This document shows positions 1 through 7,522 of a stretch of 11,191 nt of DNA, piece by piece; position 1 is the first letter of the stretch, and each line of letters opens with the position of its first letter. A program made the translations under genes and the position numbers. The notes beneath the pieces are model-generated. The model ran no database searches. It worked only from the letters and a program-made list of their open reading frames with translations, and was not told where the DNA came from. Source of the stretch: an uncultured Actinomyces sp. (GTDB lineage Bacteria > Actinomycetota > Actinomycetes > Actinomycetales > Actinomycetaceae); contig CAMFDH010000027.1 in NCBI GenBank assembly GCA_945949035.1, positions 1-11,191 on the forward strand, read 5' to 3'.

Positions 1-1
1 T

Positions 2-1390
2 GCGAAGACTCCCGTGAAGAAGGCTCCTGCCAAGGCACCCGCCAAGGCCGCGTCGGCAAGCGAGGCAGAGAAGGCCCCCGCCACAAAGGCGCCAGTCAAA
101 AAGGCCCCAGCGAAGAAGGCTCCGGCTAAGACTGCCACGGCAAACGAGACCGAAAAGGCGCCAGCCAAGAAGGCCACGGCGAAGAGGGCACCCGCGAAAA
201 AGACTCCAGCGAAGAAGGCCCCGGCCAAAGCTGCCAAGGAAGTAGCTGAACCCGAAGAGGTCCTTGAGGACGTAGAGCTGGAAGAAGAAGACGAGATCGA
301 ACTTGACGTCGTTGAGGTCGAGGACGATGAGGCCGAAGAGTCTGACAAGGACAAAGAGGAGCCTGAGGATGAGAAGGAAGAGCCGAAGGCTGAGAAGCCC
401 AAGGCTCCCATTCGTGGATTCCTGGTTTCTGACTCCGATGACGCCGATGAGCCGGTTCAGCAGGTCACCGTCGCCGGTGCGACTGCTGATCCCGTCAAGG
501 ACTACCTGAAGCAGATCGGCAAGGTCTCCCTCCTGAACGCAGAGCAGGAAGTTGACCTGGCACGCCGCATCGAGGCCGGTCTTTACGCAGACTACAAGCT
601 GAAGGAAGACGGAGCCCTGATGAGCTCCCGTGAAAGACGTGAACTCACGCAGCTTTCGGCAGACGGGCAAAATGCAAAGAACCACCTCCTGGAAGCAAAC
701 CTGCGCCTGGTCGTGTCACTTGCCAAGCGTTACACGGGACGAGGGATGCAGTTCCTTGACCTGATTCAAGAGGGGAACCTGGGTCTGATTCGTGCAGTCG
801 AGAAGTTCGACTACATGAAGGGATACAAGTTCTCCACGTATGCCACCTGGTGGATTCGCCAGGCCATCACACGCGCTATGGCTGACCAGGCACGAACCAT
901 TCGTATTCCAGTCCACATGGTCGAGGTCATCAACAAGCTTGCGAGAGTCCAGCGCCAGATGATGCAGGATCTCGGCCGCGAACCCACTCCAGAGGAGCTC
1001 GCCCTAGAACTGGACATGACACCTGAGAAGGTTGTCGAGGTTCAGAAGTACGGACGTGAGCCAATCTCCCTTCACACGCCACTGGGTGAGGACGGCGACT
1101 CAGAGTTCGGGGACCTGATTGAGGATTCCGAGGCCGTTATCCCTGCCGATGCTGTTTCATTCACCCTGCTCCAAGAGCAGCTCCATCAGGTCTTGGACAC
1201 CCTGTCCGAACGTGAGGCTGGGGTTGTGTCCATGCGTTTTGGACTTGGTGACGGTCAGCCCAAGACCCTAGATGAGATCGGTAAGGTTTATGGGGTCACC
1301 CGTGAGCGAATCCGCCAGATTGAGTCAAAGACTATGAGCAAACTTCGTCACCCGTCGCGCTCACAGGTTCTCCGCGACTACCTCGACTAG
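2..1390 (+). CDS. sigA: Primary RNA polymerase sigma factor, SigA/HrdB/RpoD type (5' partial)
   Basis: This is the housekeeping sigma-70 factor, which directs core RNA polymerase to -35/-10 promoters. The frame is open from base 2, and the GTG at 14 lies inside a Lys-Ala-Pro repeat, so it is probably an internal Val and the true start is upstream. Counting from that GTG, residues 1-76 are a basic KKAPAK-rich tail and about 77-128 are strongly acidic. Region 1.2 follows (159-189, [11 protein letters not shown]). Regions 2.1-2.4 span about 223-305, with [31 protein letters not shown] and the -10-recognition stretch [14 protein letters not shown]. Region 3 runs about 305-380. Region 4 carries a helix-turn-helix at about 417-447 ([20 protein letters not shown]) and the typical C-terminus SQVLRDYLD. 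Region 2 is the primary-sigma form, and an intrinsic terminator lies 16 nt past the stop. The family call is very secure; only the 5' end is missing. Confidence 0.97.
   Translation, partial: AKTPVKKAPAKAPAKAASASEAEKAPATKAPVKKAPAKKAPAKTATANETEKAPAKKATAKRAPAKKTPAKKAPAKAAKEVAEPEEVLEDVELEEEDEIELDVVEVEDDEAEESDKDKEEPEDEKEEPKAEKPKAPIRGFLVSDSDDADEPVQQVTVAGATADPVKDYLKQIGKVSLLNAEQEVDLARRIEAGLYADYKLKEDGALMSSRERRELTQLSADGQNAKNHLLEANLRLVVSLAKRYTGRGMQFLDLIQEGNLGLIRAVEKFDYMKGYKFSTYATWWIRQAITRAMADQARTIRIPVHMVEVINKLARVQRQMMQDLGREPTPEELALELDMTPEKVVEVQKYGREPISLHTPLGEDGDSEFGDLIEDSEAVIPADAVSFTLLQEQLHQVLDTLSEREAGVVSMRFGLGDGQPKTLDEIGKVYGVTRERIRQIESKTMSKLRHPSRSQVLRDYLD
44..214 (+). repeat. Imperfect 84-bp tandem duplication within the sigA tail
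   Basis: Two units of 28 codons lie head to tail (44-127 and 128-211, with similarity running to 214). The first holds SEAEKAPA and the second NETEKAPA at an offset of 28 residues. Over the 24 codons at 59-130 and 143-214 I count 17 identical residues. A shorter KKAPAK or KAPAK motif recurs inside and around each unit. It encodes a low-complexity, histone-H1-like basic segment. Confidence 0.75.
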
Positions 1391-1406
1391 AGGGAACTGC
1401 ACGTGC

Positions 1407-1444
1407 AGAAGGGGCCGGCTCGAAAACTCGAGCCGGCCCCTTCT
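1407..1444 (+). terminator. Intrinsic terminator of sigA, possibly bidirectional
   Basis: A perfect 17-bp inverted repeat (AGAAGGGGCCGGCTCGA at 1407-1423, its complement at 1428-1444) encloses a 4-nt AAAC loop. The stem core is GC-rich, and the T-rich TTCTTTGTCT follows on the plus strand from 1441. It starts 16 nt past the sigA stop and lies 30 bp from the stop of the convergent DUF7455 gene. It may therefore stop transcription from both sides, although the minus-strand T-run is only TTCT. Confidence 0.93.
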
Positions 1445-1474
1445 TTGTCTGCGGATCAACCGCATAAGTAGGTT

Positions 1475-1705
1475 CTAAGAATCCATCTGATCGCGGTCAT
1501 CCTGAAGGAACAGCGCCACGTCCTCAAGTGCATCAAGGTGCTGGTTGGCGTGGTGGGCGCAGAACAGAAGTTCAGACGCGGGGAGGACGGCCCTAACCCA
1601 GGCGCGGGCGCCACAGGAATCACATCGGTCGGTTGCATCGAGCTCACGCCTTGAGAGGTTCGGCAACAGATCCGGAATAATCGGGTTGATAGTCGTAGCG
1701 TTCAT
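1475..1705 (-). CDS. DUF7455 domain protein, small zinc-knuckle protein
   Basis: This 76-residue protein belongs to a family often found beside the primary sigma gene in Actinobacteria. Its biochemical role is unknown to me. After about 20 variable residues comes the conserved core: ATDRCDSCGARAWVRAV, then ELLFCAHHANQHLDAL and an acidic tail. The CxxC pair and the CAHH motif could form one zinc site (inference). I chose the ATG at 1703-1705. An in-frame GTG two codons upstream (1709-1711) is the alternative. Neither start has a good Shine-Dalgarno sequence. An extended -10-like element (TGG-TTCTAT, 1720-1712 on the minus strand) ends 6 nt before the ATG, so a leaderless message is possible. 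The gene converges with sigA and diverges from parE. Confidence 0.85.
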   Translation of the reverse strand: MNATTINPIIPDLLPNLSRRELDATDRCDSCGARAWVRAVLPASELLFCAHHANQHLDALEDVALFLQDDRDQMDS

Positions 1706-1860
1706 AACCACATAGAACCATGCTGCACCGACTTTTTGCAGTGCCGTCCCACCTCTTTCGCCAATGGCACAACGGTGTCATCCAGTGATTTCGTTCCAAC
1801 GGGACACTTCGCACAGCCCAGGGTTCCGGCGTTGTCGGAGGGACGACCTATCATCATCTA
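1706..1860. other. Divergent intergenic region between DUF7455 and parE
   Basis: These 155 bp must hold the promoters of both divergent genes. The parE -10 candidate is at 1849-1854 on the plus strand, and the DUF7455 candidate is at 1712-1717 on the minus strand. A small inverted repeat, GTCG at 1834-1837 and CGAC at 1844-1847, sits just upstream of the parE -10 box. I see no convincing -35 hexamer for either gene and no small gene. Confidence 0.6.
1849..1854 (+). promoter_or_regulatory. Putative -10 box of parE (leaderless transcript)
   Basis: TATCAT matches the -10 consensus at five of six positions and ends 6 nt before the GTG start at 1861. Transcription starting the usual 6-7 nt downstream would place the first base at or next to the start codon. 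The only purine-rich stretch (GGAGGG, 1837-1842) is 18 nt from the GTG, too far for a normal ribosome site. No good -35 is visible. Confidence 0.55.
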
Positions 1861-3978
1861 GTGAGCTCGAACCAGAAGAACAATGAGACCAGCGGATACT
1901 CAGCGCGTCACCTGACGGTGCTTGAGGGGCTAGAGGCCGTCCGAAAGAGACCCGGTATGTACATCGGGTCAACGGACCAGCGCGGCCTCATGCACTGCGT
2001 CTGGGAGATTGTCGACAACGCTGTTGATGAGGCTCTTCAGGGCGAGTGCAGTCGTATTGAAGTGACGCTGCATAATGACCGCTCCGTATCCGTCTCGGAT
2101 GACGGAAGGGGCATCCCTGTTGATCAGGTGCCAGGTGTCGGACTCTCCGGTGTCGAGGTGGTGTTCACGAAGCTGCACGCAGGTGGTAAGTTCGGCGGTT
2201 CTTCGTACGCATCCTCCGGTGGGCTTCACGGAGTGGGCGCATCGGTGGTGAATGCTCTTTCAGCTCGTCTTGACGTTGAGGTCGATCGCGCTGGAAAGAC
2301 CCACAAGATGAGTTTTCAGCGAGGTGAACCCGGCAGGTTTGCAGACGGCGACGCCCCGCATCCAAACGCCCCTTTCACGGCATTTCAGGAAGCTGAGCCC
2401 ATCGCAGTAGTGGGGAAGGTCAAGCGTGGGGTCAGCGGTACCAGAGTGAGGTTCTGGCATGACTTCCAGATCTTCCCCGAATCCGAAACATTTTCATGGG
2501 AAGCCCTGACGGCCAGGGGAAGGCAGACCGCGTTCCTCGTCCCCGGGCTAACCATCGTTCTCAGAGATGAGAGGGGAGCGGAGCCGGCGGAAGAGGAGTT
2601 TTGCTACAGGGGAGGCATCTCCGACTACGTTGACTTCCTTTCGGTTGACCGTGGTGTCACCGATACCTGGCGCATAACCGGCTCCGGTACCTATGAAGAA
2701 ACCGTTCAGCAACTTGATGAGAACGGGCATCTTCGTCCTGCCACCGTGCAGAGGACCTGTGAGGTCGACGTGGCATTACGGTGGGGTGTTGGCTATGAGA
2801 CAGAGATCAAGTCATTCGCGAACATTATCGCGACCCCGAAGGGGGGAACTCATATCCAAGGATTTGAGCAGGCGCTTCTCAAAGTGCTTCGCGCAAATGT
2901 TGAGAAGCAGTCGCGTCGCCTCAAGCTGACCGCCAAAGACGGCAAACTTGAGAAGGATGACATGCTGGCGGGTCTCACCGCGGTGGTGACAGTTCGCCTG
3001 CCCGAACCACAGTTTGAGGGGCAAACCAAAGAAACCCTGGGAACGCCCCAGGTTAGGCCCGTTGTACTTCGCGTCATCTCTAAGTGGCTTGAAGAGAAGC
3101 TTGCTAAGACTGGCCGTGGTGACAAACAAGAGAACCAGGCGTTGATTGACAAGCTCGCCGGAGAGATGAAGGCAAGAGCTTCTGCACGCCTTCACAAAGA
3201 GATTTCGCGACGGAAAAACGCCCTCGAAACTTCGTCGTTGCCCGCCAAGCTCGCTGACTGTCGAACCACTGATGTGGCCCGAAGTGAGCTGTTTATCGTT
3301 GAGGGAAACTCGGCCCTTGGAACCGCCAAGGCCGCGCGTTCCTCTGAGTTTCAGGCTCTGTTCCCGATTCGGGGAAAGATCCTCAACGTCCAGAAGGCCT
3401 CAACTTCGGACATGCTGGCGAACATCGAATGTGCCAACCTGATCCAGGTCATTGGCGCGGGTTCTGGACGTACCTTCGACGTTGACGCCGCCAGGTACGG
3501 CAAGATCATTCTGATGACAGATGCCGACGTCGATGGGGCACATATCCGCACTCTGCTGCTAACGCTGTTCTTCCGCTACATGCGTCCTATGGTCGAAGCG
3601 GGTCGGGTCTTTGCAGCAGTTCCTCCGCTTCACCGCATTGATGTTCCGGGCCGAGGGCGTGGGAAGACCGAGGTCATCTACACCTATTCGGAAGCCGGTT
3701 TACACGAGGAACTGAAGAAGCTCAACGCACAGCGACGCAAGTACAAGGAGCCAATCCAGCGTTACAAAGGTCTTGGAGAGATGGATGCCGACCAGCTTGC
3801 AGAAACAACGATGGATCCCGCATCTCGCAGGCTCCGCCGCGTCACCCTGAAGGATGAAGAGGCACTTCGGGAGGCCGAGAGTGTATTTGAGCTGCTAATG
3901 GGTTCCGTTGTGGCACCCCGCAAGCAGTTCATCGTTGACGGAGCGCGGTCCATTGTCAGGGACAGGATCGACGCCTGA
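1861..3978 (+). CDS. parE: DNA topoisomerase IV subunit B (ParE, GyrB family)
   Basis: This is the ATPase subunit of a type IIA topoisomerase, which works with ParC to decatenate and relax DNA. The 705 residues show the GHKL ATPase first: EIVDNAVDEAL (49-59, Mg-binding N53), SDDGRGIPV (about 79-87) and the GGLHGVGAS lid (from 120). The transducer follows with the QTK loop (388-390). Next is the TOPRIM domain with EGNSA (481-485), PIRGKILNVQKA and DADVDG (D554, D556, D558), then the family motif QRYKGLGEM (633-641). The order matches full-length ParE/GyrB. I call it ParE because parC and sigA are neighbours, as in other actinobacteria; gyrB usually sits near dnaN. TOPRIM normally reads EGDSA, so Asn483 is unusual. 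The GTG start fits the family N-terminus (YSARHLTVLEGLEAVRKRPGMY soon follows) and appears leaderless. Confidence 0.95.
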   Translation: MSSNQKNNETSGYSARHLTVLEGLEAVRKRPGMYIGSTDQRGLMHCVWEIVDNAVDEALQGECSRIEVTLHNDRSVSVSDDGRGIPVDQVPGVGLSGVEVVFTKLHAGGKFGGSSYASSGGLHGVGASVVNALSARLDVEVDRAGKTHKMSFQRGEPGRFADGDAPHPNAPFTAFQEAEPIAVVGKVKRGVSGTRVRFWHDFQIFPESETFSWEALTARGRQTAFLVPGLTIVLRDERGAEPAEEEFCYRGGISDYVDFLSVDRGVTDTWRITGSGTYEETVQQLDENGHLRPATVQRTCEVDVALRWGVGYETEIKSFANIIATPKGGTHIQGFEQALLKVLRANVEKQSRRLKLTAKDGKLEKDDMLAGLTAVVTVRLPEPQFEGQTKETLGTPQVRPVVLRVISKWLEEKLAKTGRGDKQENQALIDKLAGEMKARASARLHKEISRRKNALETSSLPAKLADCRTTDVARSELFIVEGNSALGTAKAARSSEFQALFPIRGKILNVQKASTSDMLANIECANLIQVIGAGSGRTFDVDAARYGKIILMTDADVDGAHIRTLLLTLFFRYMRPMVEAGRVFAAVPPLHRIDVPGRGRGKTEVIYTYSEAGLHEELKKLNAQRRKYKEPIQRYKGLGEMDADQLAETTMDPASRRLRRVTLKDEEALREAESVFELLMGSVVAPRKQFIVDGARSIVRDRIDA

Positions 3979-3993
3979 ACCTAATCTCGCCAT

Positions 3994-4039
3994 TAGCCCA
4001 GCACCTCACTGTGCGCCGGTGAAGTGATGGAATGGGCTA
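3994..4039. repeat. Nested inverted repeat between parE and the GNAT gene
   Basis: The outer arms TAGCCCA (3994-4000) and TGGGCTA (4033-4039) are perfect complements. Inside them, CACCTCAC (4002-4009) pairs with GTGAAGTG (4019-4026) with one mismatch around a 9-nt loop. The right outer arm overlaps the first two bases of the GNAT -10 candidate. No T-run follows, so this is not a standard terminator. It could be a regulatory site, a weak 3'-end hairpin for parE, or chance. Confidence 0.4.
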
Positions 4040-4043
4040 TTCT
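4038..4043 (+). promoter_or_regulatory. Putative -10 box of the GNAT gene (leaderless transcript)
   Basis: TATTCT keeps the three most conserved -10 positions (T1, A2, T6) and ends 6 nt before an in-frame GTG at 4050. The spacing and start codon are the same as at parE. No clear -35 is present. If it is real, the upstream ATG at 4032 is not the start of translation. Confidence 0.45.
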
Positions 4044-4049
4044 GAATTG

Positions 4050-5054
4050 GTGAAAGATGATCAGGTCAACTTGCCGCTGGAGCACCCCGGTGTTGCTTGG
4101 GAGCCCCTGATTTCAGAGCACGCGGCACCCCTTTCCGAACTACTCGCTCTCATTGAAGAGTCTGAGGGCGTGCCATATCGAACCTCTGAATCCGAGATAA
4201 CCGAGATCTTCGCACGAGCCGATCAATGGAATGGCGTGGCGGGATTTGAGGTTACCGGCAACCGGAAAATGATTGCGTTTGGCTATGTTGAGCTAGCGCG
4301 AGGCAGCGTGGAACAGGTTGTCTGCCAGGGGGGCGTCGCGCCTAGTGTTCGTGGCAGTGGAATCGGTTCATCCCTTCTGAAGTGGCAGACAAAGGCCGGT
4401 TCGAAACTCGCTCACGAAGAGTTCACGCAGAATGGTGGACGACTGACACACACGCTCCATGAGGGGGACACCGAGTTCCTCACAGCTCTTGAGCAGATGG
4501 GTTATGCCTGGGAGAGCTCCGCTGTCGAACTTCGCTGCGTGGTTGAACGATGGCAACGAGCAGAGGTGGTTCCAACCTACTTTGACGTTGTTCCCTGGAC
4601 CCCCGATCTTGATGATGCGACGCGACGTGCTTTCAATGAGGCACAGATTGAGCTTGGTCTTGAGAACCTCAGGGCAACGCAGGCGGATTGGCGAAAAATT
4701 AACGCCGGTATTCGACGGGACTGGTCGTTTGTCGCCCTCAGCCGTGAAGGTGATCGACCACGGGTGATCGGCTTTATTTCCGTCGGTGGGTACGAACAGG
4801 ATTGGGAAGCCCTCGGCTGGAGAGAGGGCGTCTTGCAGATTGCTGCTGCCTTCGAGTCTAAGGACCGCGACAAGCTTCTCAGCGCCCTCGTGAATCAGAC
4901 TGCAGAGGCCCTTGTGGCTGACGGGATCGACAAGATCAGCGTCACCCTAGATCCAGAAGAAGATGAAGCCTCGATGCGGTTCTACATGGACCACGGGTTC
5001 GAGGTCTCCTCCTGGTATCACACCTATTCGCTGCGTGTAGCTCCGGGCTCGTAA
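4050..5054 (+). CDS. GNAT-family N-acetyltransferase with tandem GNAT domains
   Basis: This is a predicted acetyl-CoA-dependent acyltransferase of 334 residues; its substrate is unknown. The first GNAT domain has the acetyl-CoA-binding motif VAPSVRGSGIGSSLL, with RGSGIG at about residues 101-106. The second half repeats the fold: GFISVGGY, then VLQIAAAFESKDRDKLL, then SVTLDPEEDEASMRFYMDHGFE, a typical GNAT end. It lacks the Arg/Gln-x-x-Gly-x-Gly loop, so it is probably a degenerate structural or substrate-binding lobe. Tandem GNAT layouts occur in mycothiol synthase (MshD), but I see no reason to assign that reaction. I chose the GTG at 4050 because a -10-like box ends 6 nt upstream. An in-frame ATG at 4032 would add six residues and has only a weak GGTGA-like site. 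The gene runs with parE and converges with parC after a 38-nt gap. Confidence 0.85.
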   Translation: MKDDQVNLPLEHPGVAWEPLISEHAAPLSELLALIEESEGVPYRTSESEITEIFARADQWNGVAGFEVTGNRKMIAFGYVELARGSVEQVVCQGGVAPSVRGSGIGSSLLKWQTKAGSKLAHEEFTQNGGRLTHTLHEGDTEFLTALEQMGYAWESSAVELRCVVERWQRAEVVPTYFDVVPWTPDLDDATRRAFNEAQIELGLENLRATQADWRKINAGIRRDWSFVALSREGDRPRVIGFISVGGYEQDWEALGWREGVLQIAAAFESKDRDKLLSALVNQTAEALVADGIDKISVTLDPEEDEASMRFYMDHGFEVSSWYHTYSLRVAPGS

Positions 5055-5092
5055 GACCACAGGAAGCCACACGCAGCTGCGAGAGTGTTCGC

Positions 5093-7522
5093 CTAGGCCA
5101 GGGACTCGACAACCGACTGAAGCTGGATCCCAGAGCCATCTCGCTTGCCCGGTTCCGAAGGCAGTTGAACTGCAGTTCCGGCCGAGGTCGCTGCCACGGG
5201 CATGAACGGGCCGGCCCAGCCCAGCCGCAGGTGGCTCTCATTCATGAGGAATCTGTGGCATCGCACCCCCATGGTTGCACGCCCCTTGGCGGGGAACTCC
5301 ACCAGCGGCGTGAACTTGGCGGAGCCGGGGAACGTCCCCGGGAGGCCATCTTTTGGCTCAGTGATGGTGGCGACGACGGCGGTGGCTGTTTCCTCAACGG
5401 TGGCGAAGAAAATTGCTTCATCTCCGGAAGCTAACTTAACACCCGCAATTCCTCCGCCGGCTGGTCCCTGCGGGCGTACTGAATCAATGGGGAACTTGAG
5501 CAGTTGGGCCGACCTGGTGATAAACACCGCGAAGTCGGTGGAGTTGCTGTTTGATGCCCCCACTACGCGGTCGCCTCCCTCAAGGGTGATGACGGGCCAC
5601 GCATCTCGGTTGGTAGGCCAGTCGGGGCGTACCCTCTTGACGACCCCGAGGCGCGTTCCAAGAGCAAGAATCTGGTCTGTCGCATGCGAGACAACTCCGA
5701 CGGGTTCTACATCTGTCGGAATCGACTCCTGGATGATCTCAGTAACGGCAACGGTTCCAGCCAGGGACTGTCCTAGATCAGAGCGAACCAGGGCTGGAAG
5801 GGTCTCGACCGCCAGGCGGCGGGCAATGCCATCCGAGAAGACCACAGTCACCTGACCGCGTGTGGTCGATTCGCCCCACGAACGGAAGTGATCGCTCTCT
5901 CCTGCGACCGGCTGAGCCGGGGGCTCACTGCCGGGGATCCGGGCTATTCCGCCCTCGGGTGTCAGGACCACAATGCACGGCTCGTCGGGAATCTCGAGGT
6001 CGGAACCTAGCGCCGCGGGGCTGACGGACTGGGCATCTTCCGAGAGGAGGACGGTACGTCGCGGAGACTTCACGGCGGCTGCCGTTGCTTCGAGATCATC
6101 CGCCACCTTCTGTTCCAGGAGCTGACGGGATCCTGCGATAGCTCGAAGTCTGTCGAGTTCTTCCTCGAGTTGGTTTCGTTCACCTTCAAGTTCGATTCGC
6201 GAAAACTTGGTGAGGCGCCGCAGGCGAAGCTCCAGGATGTAGTTCGCCTGAATCTCTGTTAGGTCGAAGGCGATCTGTAGGCGCCCACGGGCCTCGTCTA
6301 CGTCCCCGGAGGAGCGGATGATAGCAATGACGTCATCGATGTCGAGGATTGCCCGCAGGAGGCCTTCAACGAGGTGAAGTCGCTCTTGCTTCCTCTTGAT
6401 GAGGAACTTGGTTCTTCTCAGCGTTACGTCGAGGCGGTGGTCGATGAAGACACGCAGGATGTCGGCCAGGGTCATGGTCTTCGGCTGTCCTTCGACAAGT
6501 GCAACCGCGTTGGTCGCGAAGGACTCTTCGAGCGGCGTGTGCTTGTAGAGGAGGGCGAGGACGGACTCTGGGTTAAACCCATTCTTGACGTTGACAACCA
6601 TTCTCAGACCGTGTTCTCGGTCGGTGAGGTTTGAGACTGCCGAGATCCCCTTGATCTTGCCGGCGTTAACTCCGTCCTTGATCTTCTCGATGACTCTCTC
6701 GGGACCGACCATGTAGGGCAGTTCCGTGATGACTATGCCCATGCGACGGGCAGAAACTCGTTCGATGGAAGCCTTGGCACGAACCTTGAAGATTCCGCGC
6801 CCAGTTTCGTATGACTCTTCTACTCCCTGCAGACCCGGGATGATCCCCCCACCGGGAAAGTCCGGACCCGGGATGAAGCGCATCAACTCACGGTTGGTCG
6901 CCTCCGGGTGGCGAAGCATGTGCAAGGCACCACGAAGAGCCTCAGCGGGGTTGTGTGGGGGAATGGACGTCGCCATGCCCACAGCGATTCCGGAAGCGCC
7001 ATTGACCAGGAGCGAAGGAAAATCCGCGGGGAGCACGTCGGGTTGCTGGAACTGGTTGTCGTAGTTGGGGACGAAGTCAACTGCGTCCTCGTCCAGACCA
7101 TCGGTAAGAAGCGCGGCAGAGGGTGCGAGACGTGCTTCCGTGTAGCGCGCTGCTGCGGGACCATCGTCAAGTGAGCCAAAGTTTCCGTGACCGTCGACCA
7201 GGGGGAGCCTCAGGTTGAAGTCCTGCGCCAGCCTCACCAGGGCGTCGTAGATCGGCGCATCACCGTGGGGGTGCAGCTTACCCATCACCTCGCCGACAAC
7301 ACGCTGAGACTTAACGTGGCCGCGATCGGGGGTGAGACCCATCTTCTGCATCTGGTAGACGATCCGACGTTGCACGGGCTTTAGGCCGTCGCGAGCATCA
7401 GGAAGCGCCCTCGCATAGATCACCGAGTAGGCGTACTCCAGGAAGGAATCACGCATTTCCACCGAGACATCAATGTCATCGATACTGTCTGCCTCATTTT
7501 CACCGACCACGTTAATTGCCAT
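5093..7522 (-). CDS. parC: DNA topoisomerase IV subunit A (ParC, GyrA family)
   Basis: This is the DNA-cleaving subunit that pairs with ParE. With the ATG at 7520-7522 the protein has 809 residues. The breakage-reunion domain opens with MRDSFLEYAYSVIYARALPD and continues with LKPVQRRIVY. HPHGDAPIYD (84-93) is the quinolone-resistance region, and the catalytic Tyr127 lies in ARYTEARL. GASGIAVGMATSIPPHN carries the conserved Ile179. A tower and coiled-coil section follows, then a beta-pinwheel C-terminal domain. That domain has only a relaxed repeat (RPQGPAGGGIAG) and lacks the QRRGGKG box of gyrase, which supports ParC over GyrA. The frame is open to 7627, but the added residues would run through the divergent promoter region and into the next gene. 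An ATG at 7531 is a close alternative. Neither start has a Shine-Dalgarno sequence. No clear terminator separates it from the convergent GNAT gene. Confidence 0.94.
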   Translation of the reverse strand: MAINVVGENEADSIDDIDVSVEMRDSFLEYAYSVIYARALPDARDGLKPVQRRIVYQMQKMGLTPDRGHVKSQRVVGEVMGKLHPHGDAPIYDALVRLAQDFNLRLPLVDGHGNFGSLDDGPAAARYTEARLAPSAALLTDGLDEDAVDFVPNYDNQFQQPDVLPADFPSLLVNGASGIAVGMATSIPPHNPAEALRGALHMLRHPEATNRELMRFIPGPDFPGGGIIPGLQGVEESYETGRGIFKVRAKASIERVSARRMGIVITELPYMVGPERVIEKIKDGVNAGKIKGISAVSNLTDREHGLRMVVNVKNGFNPESVLALLYKHTPLEESFATNAVALVEGQPKTMTLADILRVFIDHRLDVTLRRTKFLIKRKQERLHLVEGLLRAILDIDDVIAIIRSSGDVDEARGRLQIAFDLTEIQANYILELRLRRLTKFSRIELEGERNQLEEELDRLRAIAGSRQLLEQKVADDLEATAAAVKSPRRTVLLSEDAQSVSPAALGSDLEIPDEPCIVVLTPEGGIARIPGSEPPAQPVAGESDHFRSWGESTTRGQVTVVFSDGIARRLAVETLPALVRSDLGQSLAGTVAVTEIIQESIPTDVEPVGVVSHATDQILALGTRLGVVKRVRPDWPTNRDAWPVITLEGGDRVVGASNSNSTDFAVFITRSAQLLKFPIDSVRPQGPAGGGIAGVKLASGDEAIFFATVEETATAVVATITEPKDGLPGTFPGSAKFTPLVEFPAKGRATMGVRCHRFLMNESHLRLGWAGPFMPVAATSAGTAVQLPSEPGKRDGSGIQLQSVVESLA

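Noticed and set aside
14..16. GTG as the real sigA start
   Set aside because: The frame is open upstream to the window edge and the GTG sits in a repeated [10 protein letters not shown] context, so it is most likely an internal Val.
1741..1770. GTGCC/GGCAC inverted repeat in the DUF7455-parE gap
   Set aside because: Five base pairs around a 20-nt loop is within chance expectation.
2812..3195. 127-codon minus-strand open frame inside parE
   Set aside because: It overlaps the parE transducer region and shows no domain or ribosome site; a shadow frame.
5072..5081. Palindrome CGCAGCTGCG between the convergent GNAT and parC genes as a terminator
   Set aside because: It has no loop, no T-run and is short, so it cannot form a standard intrinsic terminator. 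Nothing else in the 38-nt gap looks like one.
5202..5855. 217-codon plus-strand open frame opposite the parC C-terminal domain
   Set aside because: It lies wholly antisense to a well-supported gene, has no recognisable domain and reads as low-complexity Ser/Arg/Pro. It is a shadow of GC-rich coding DNA.
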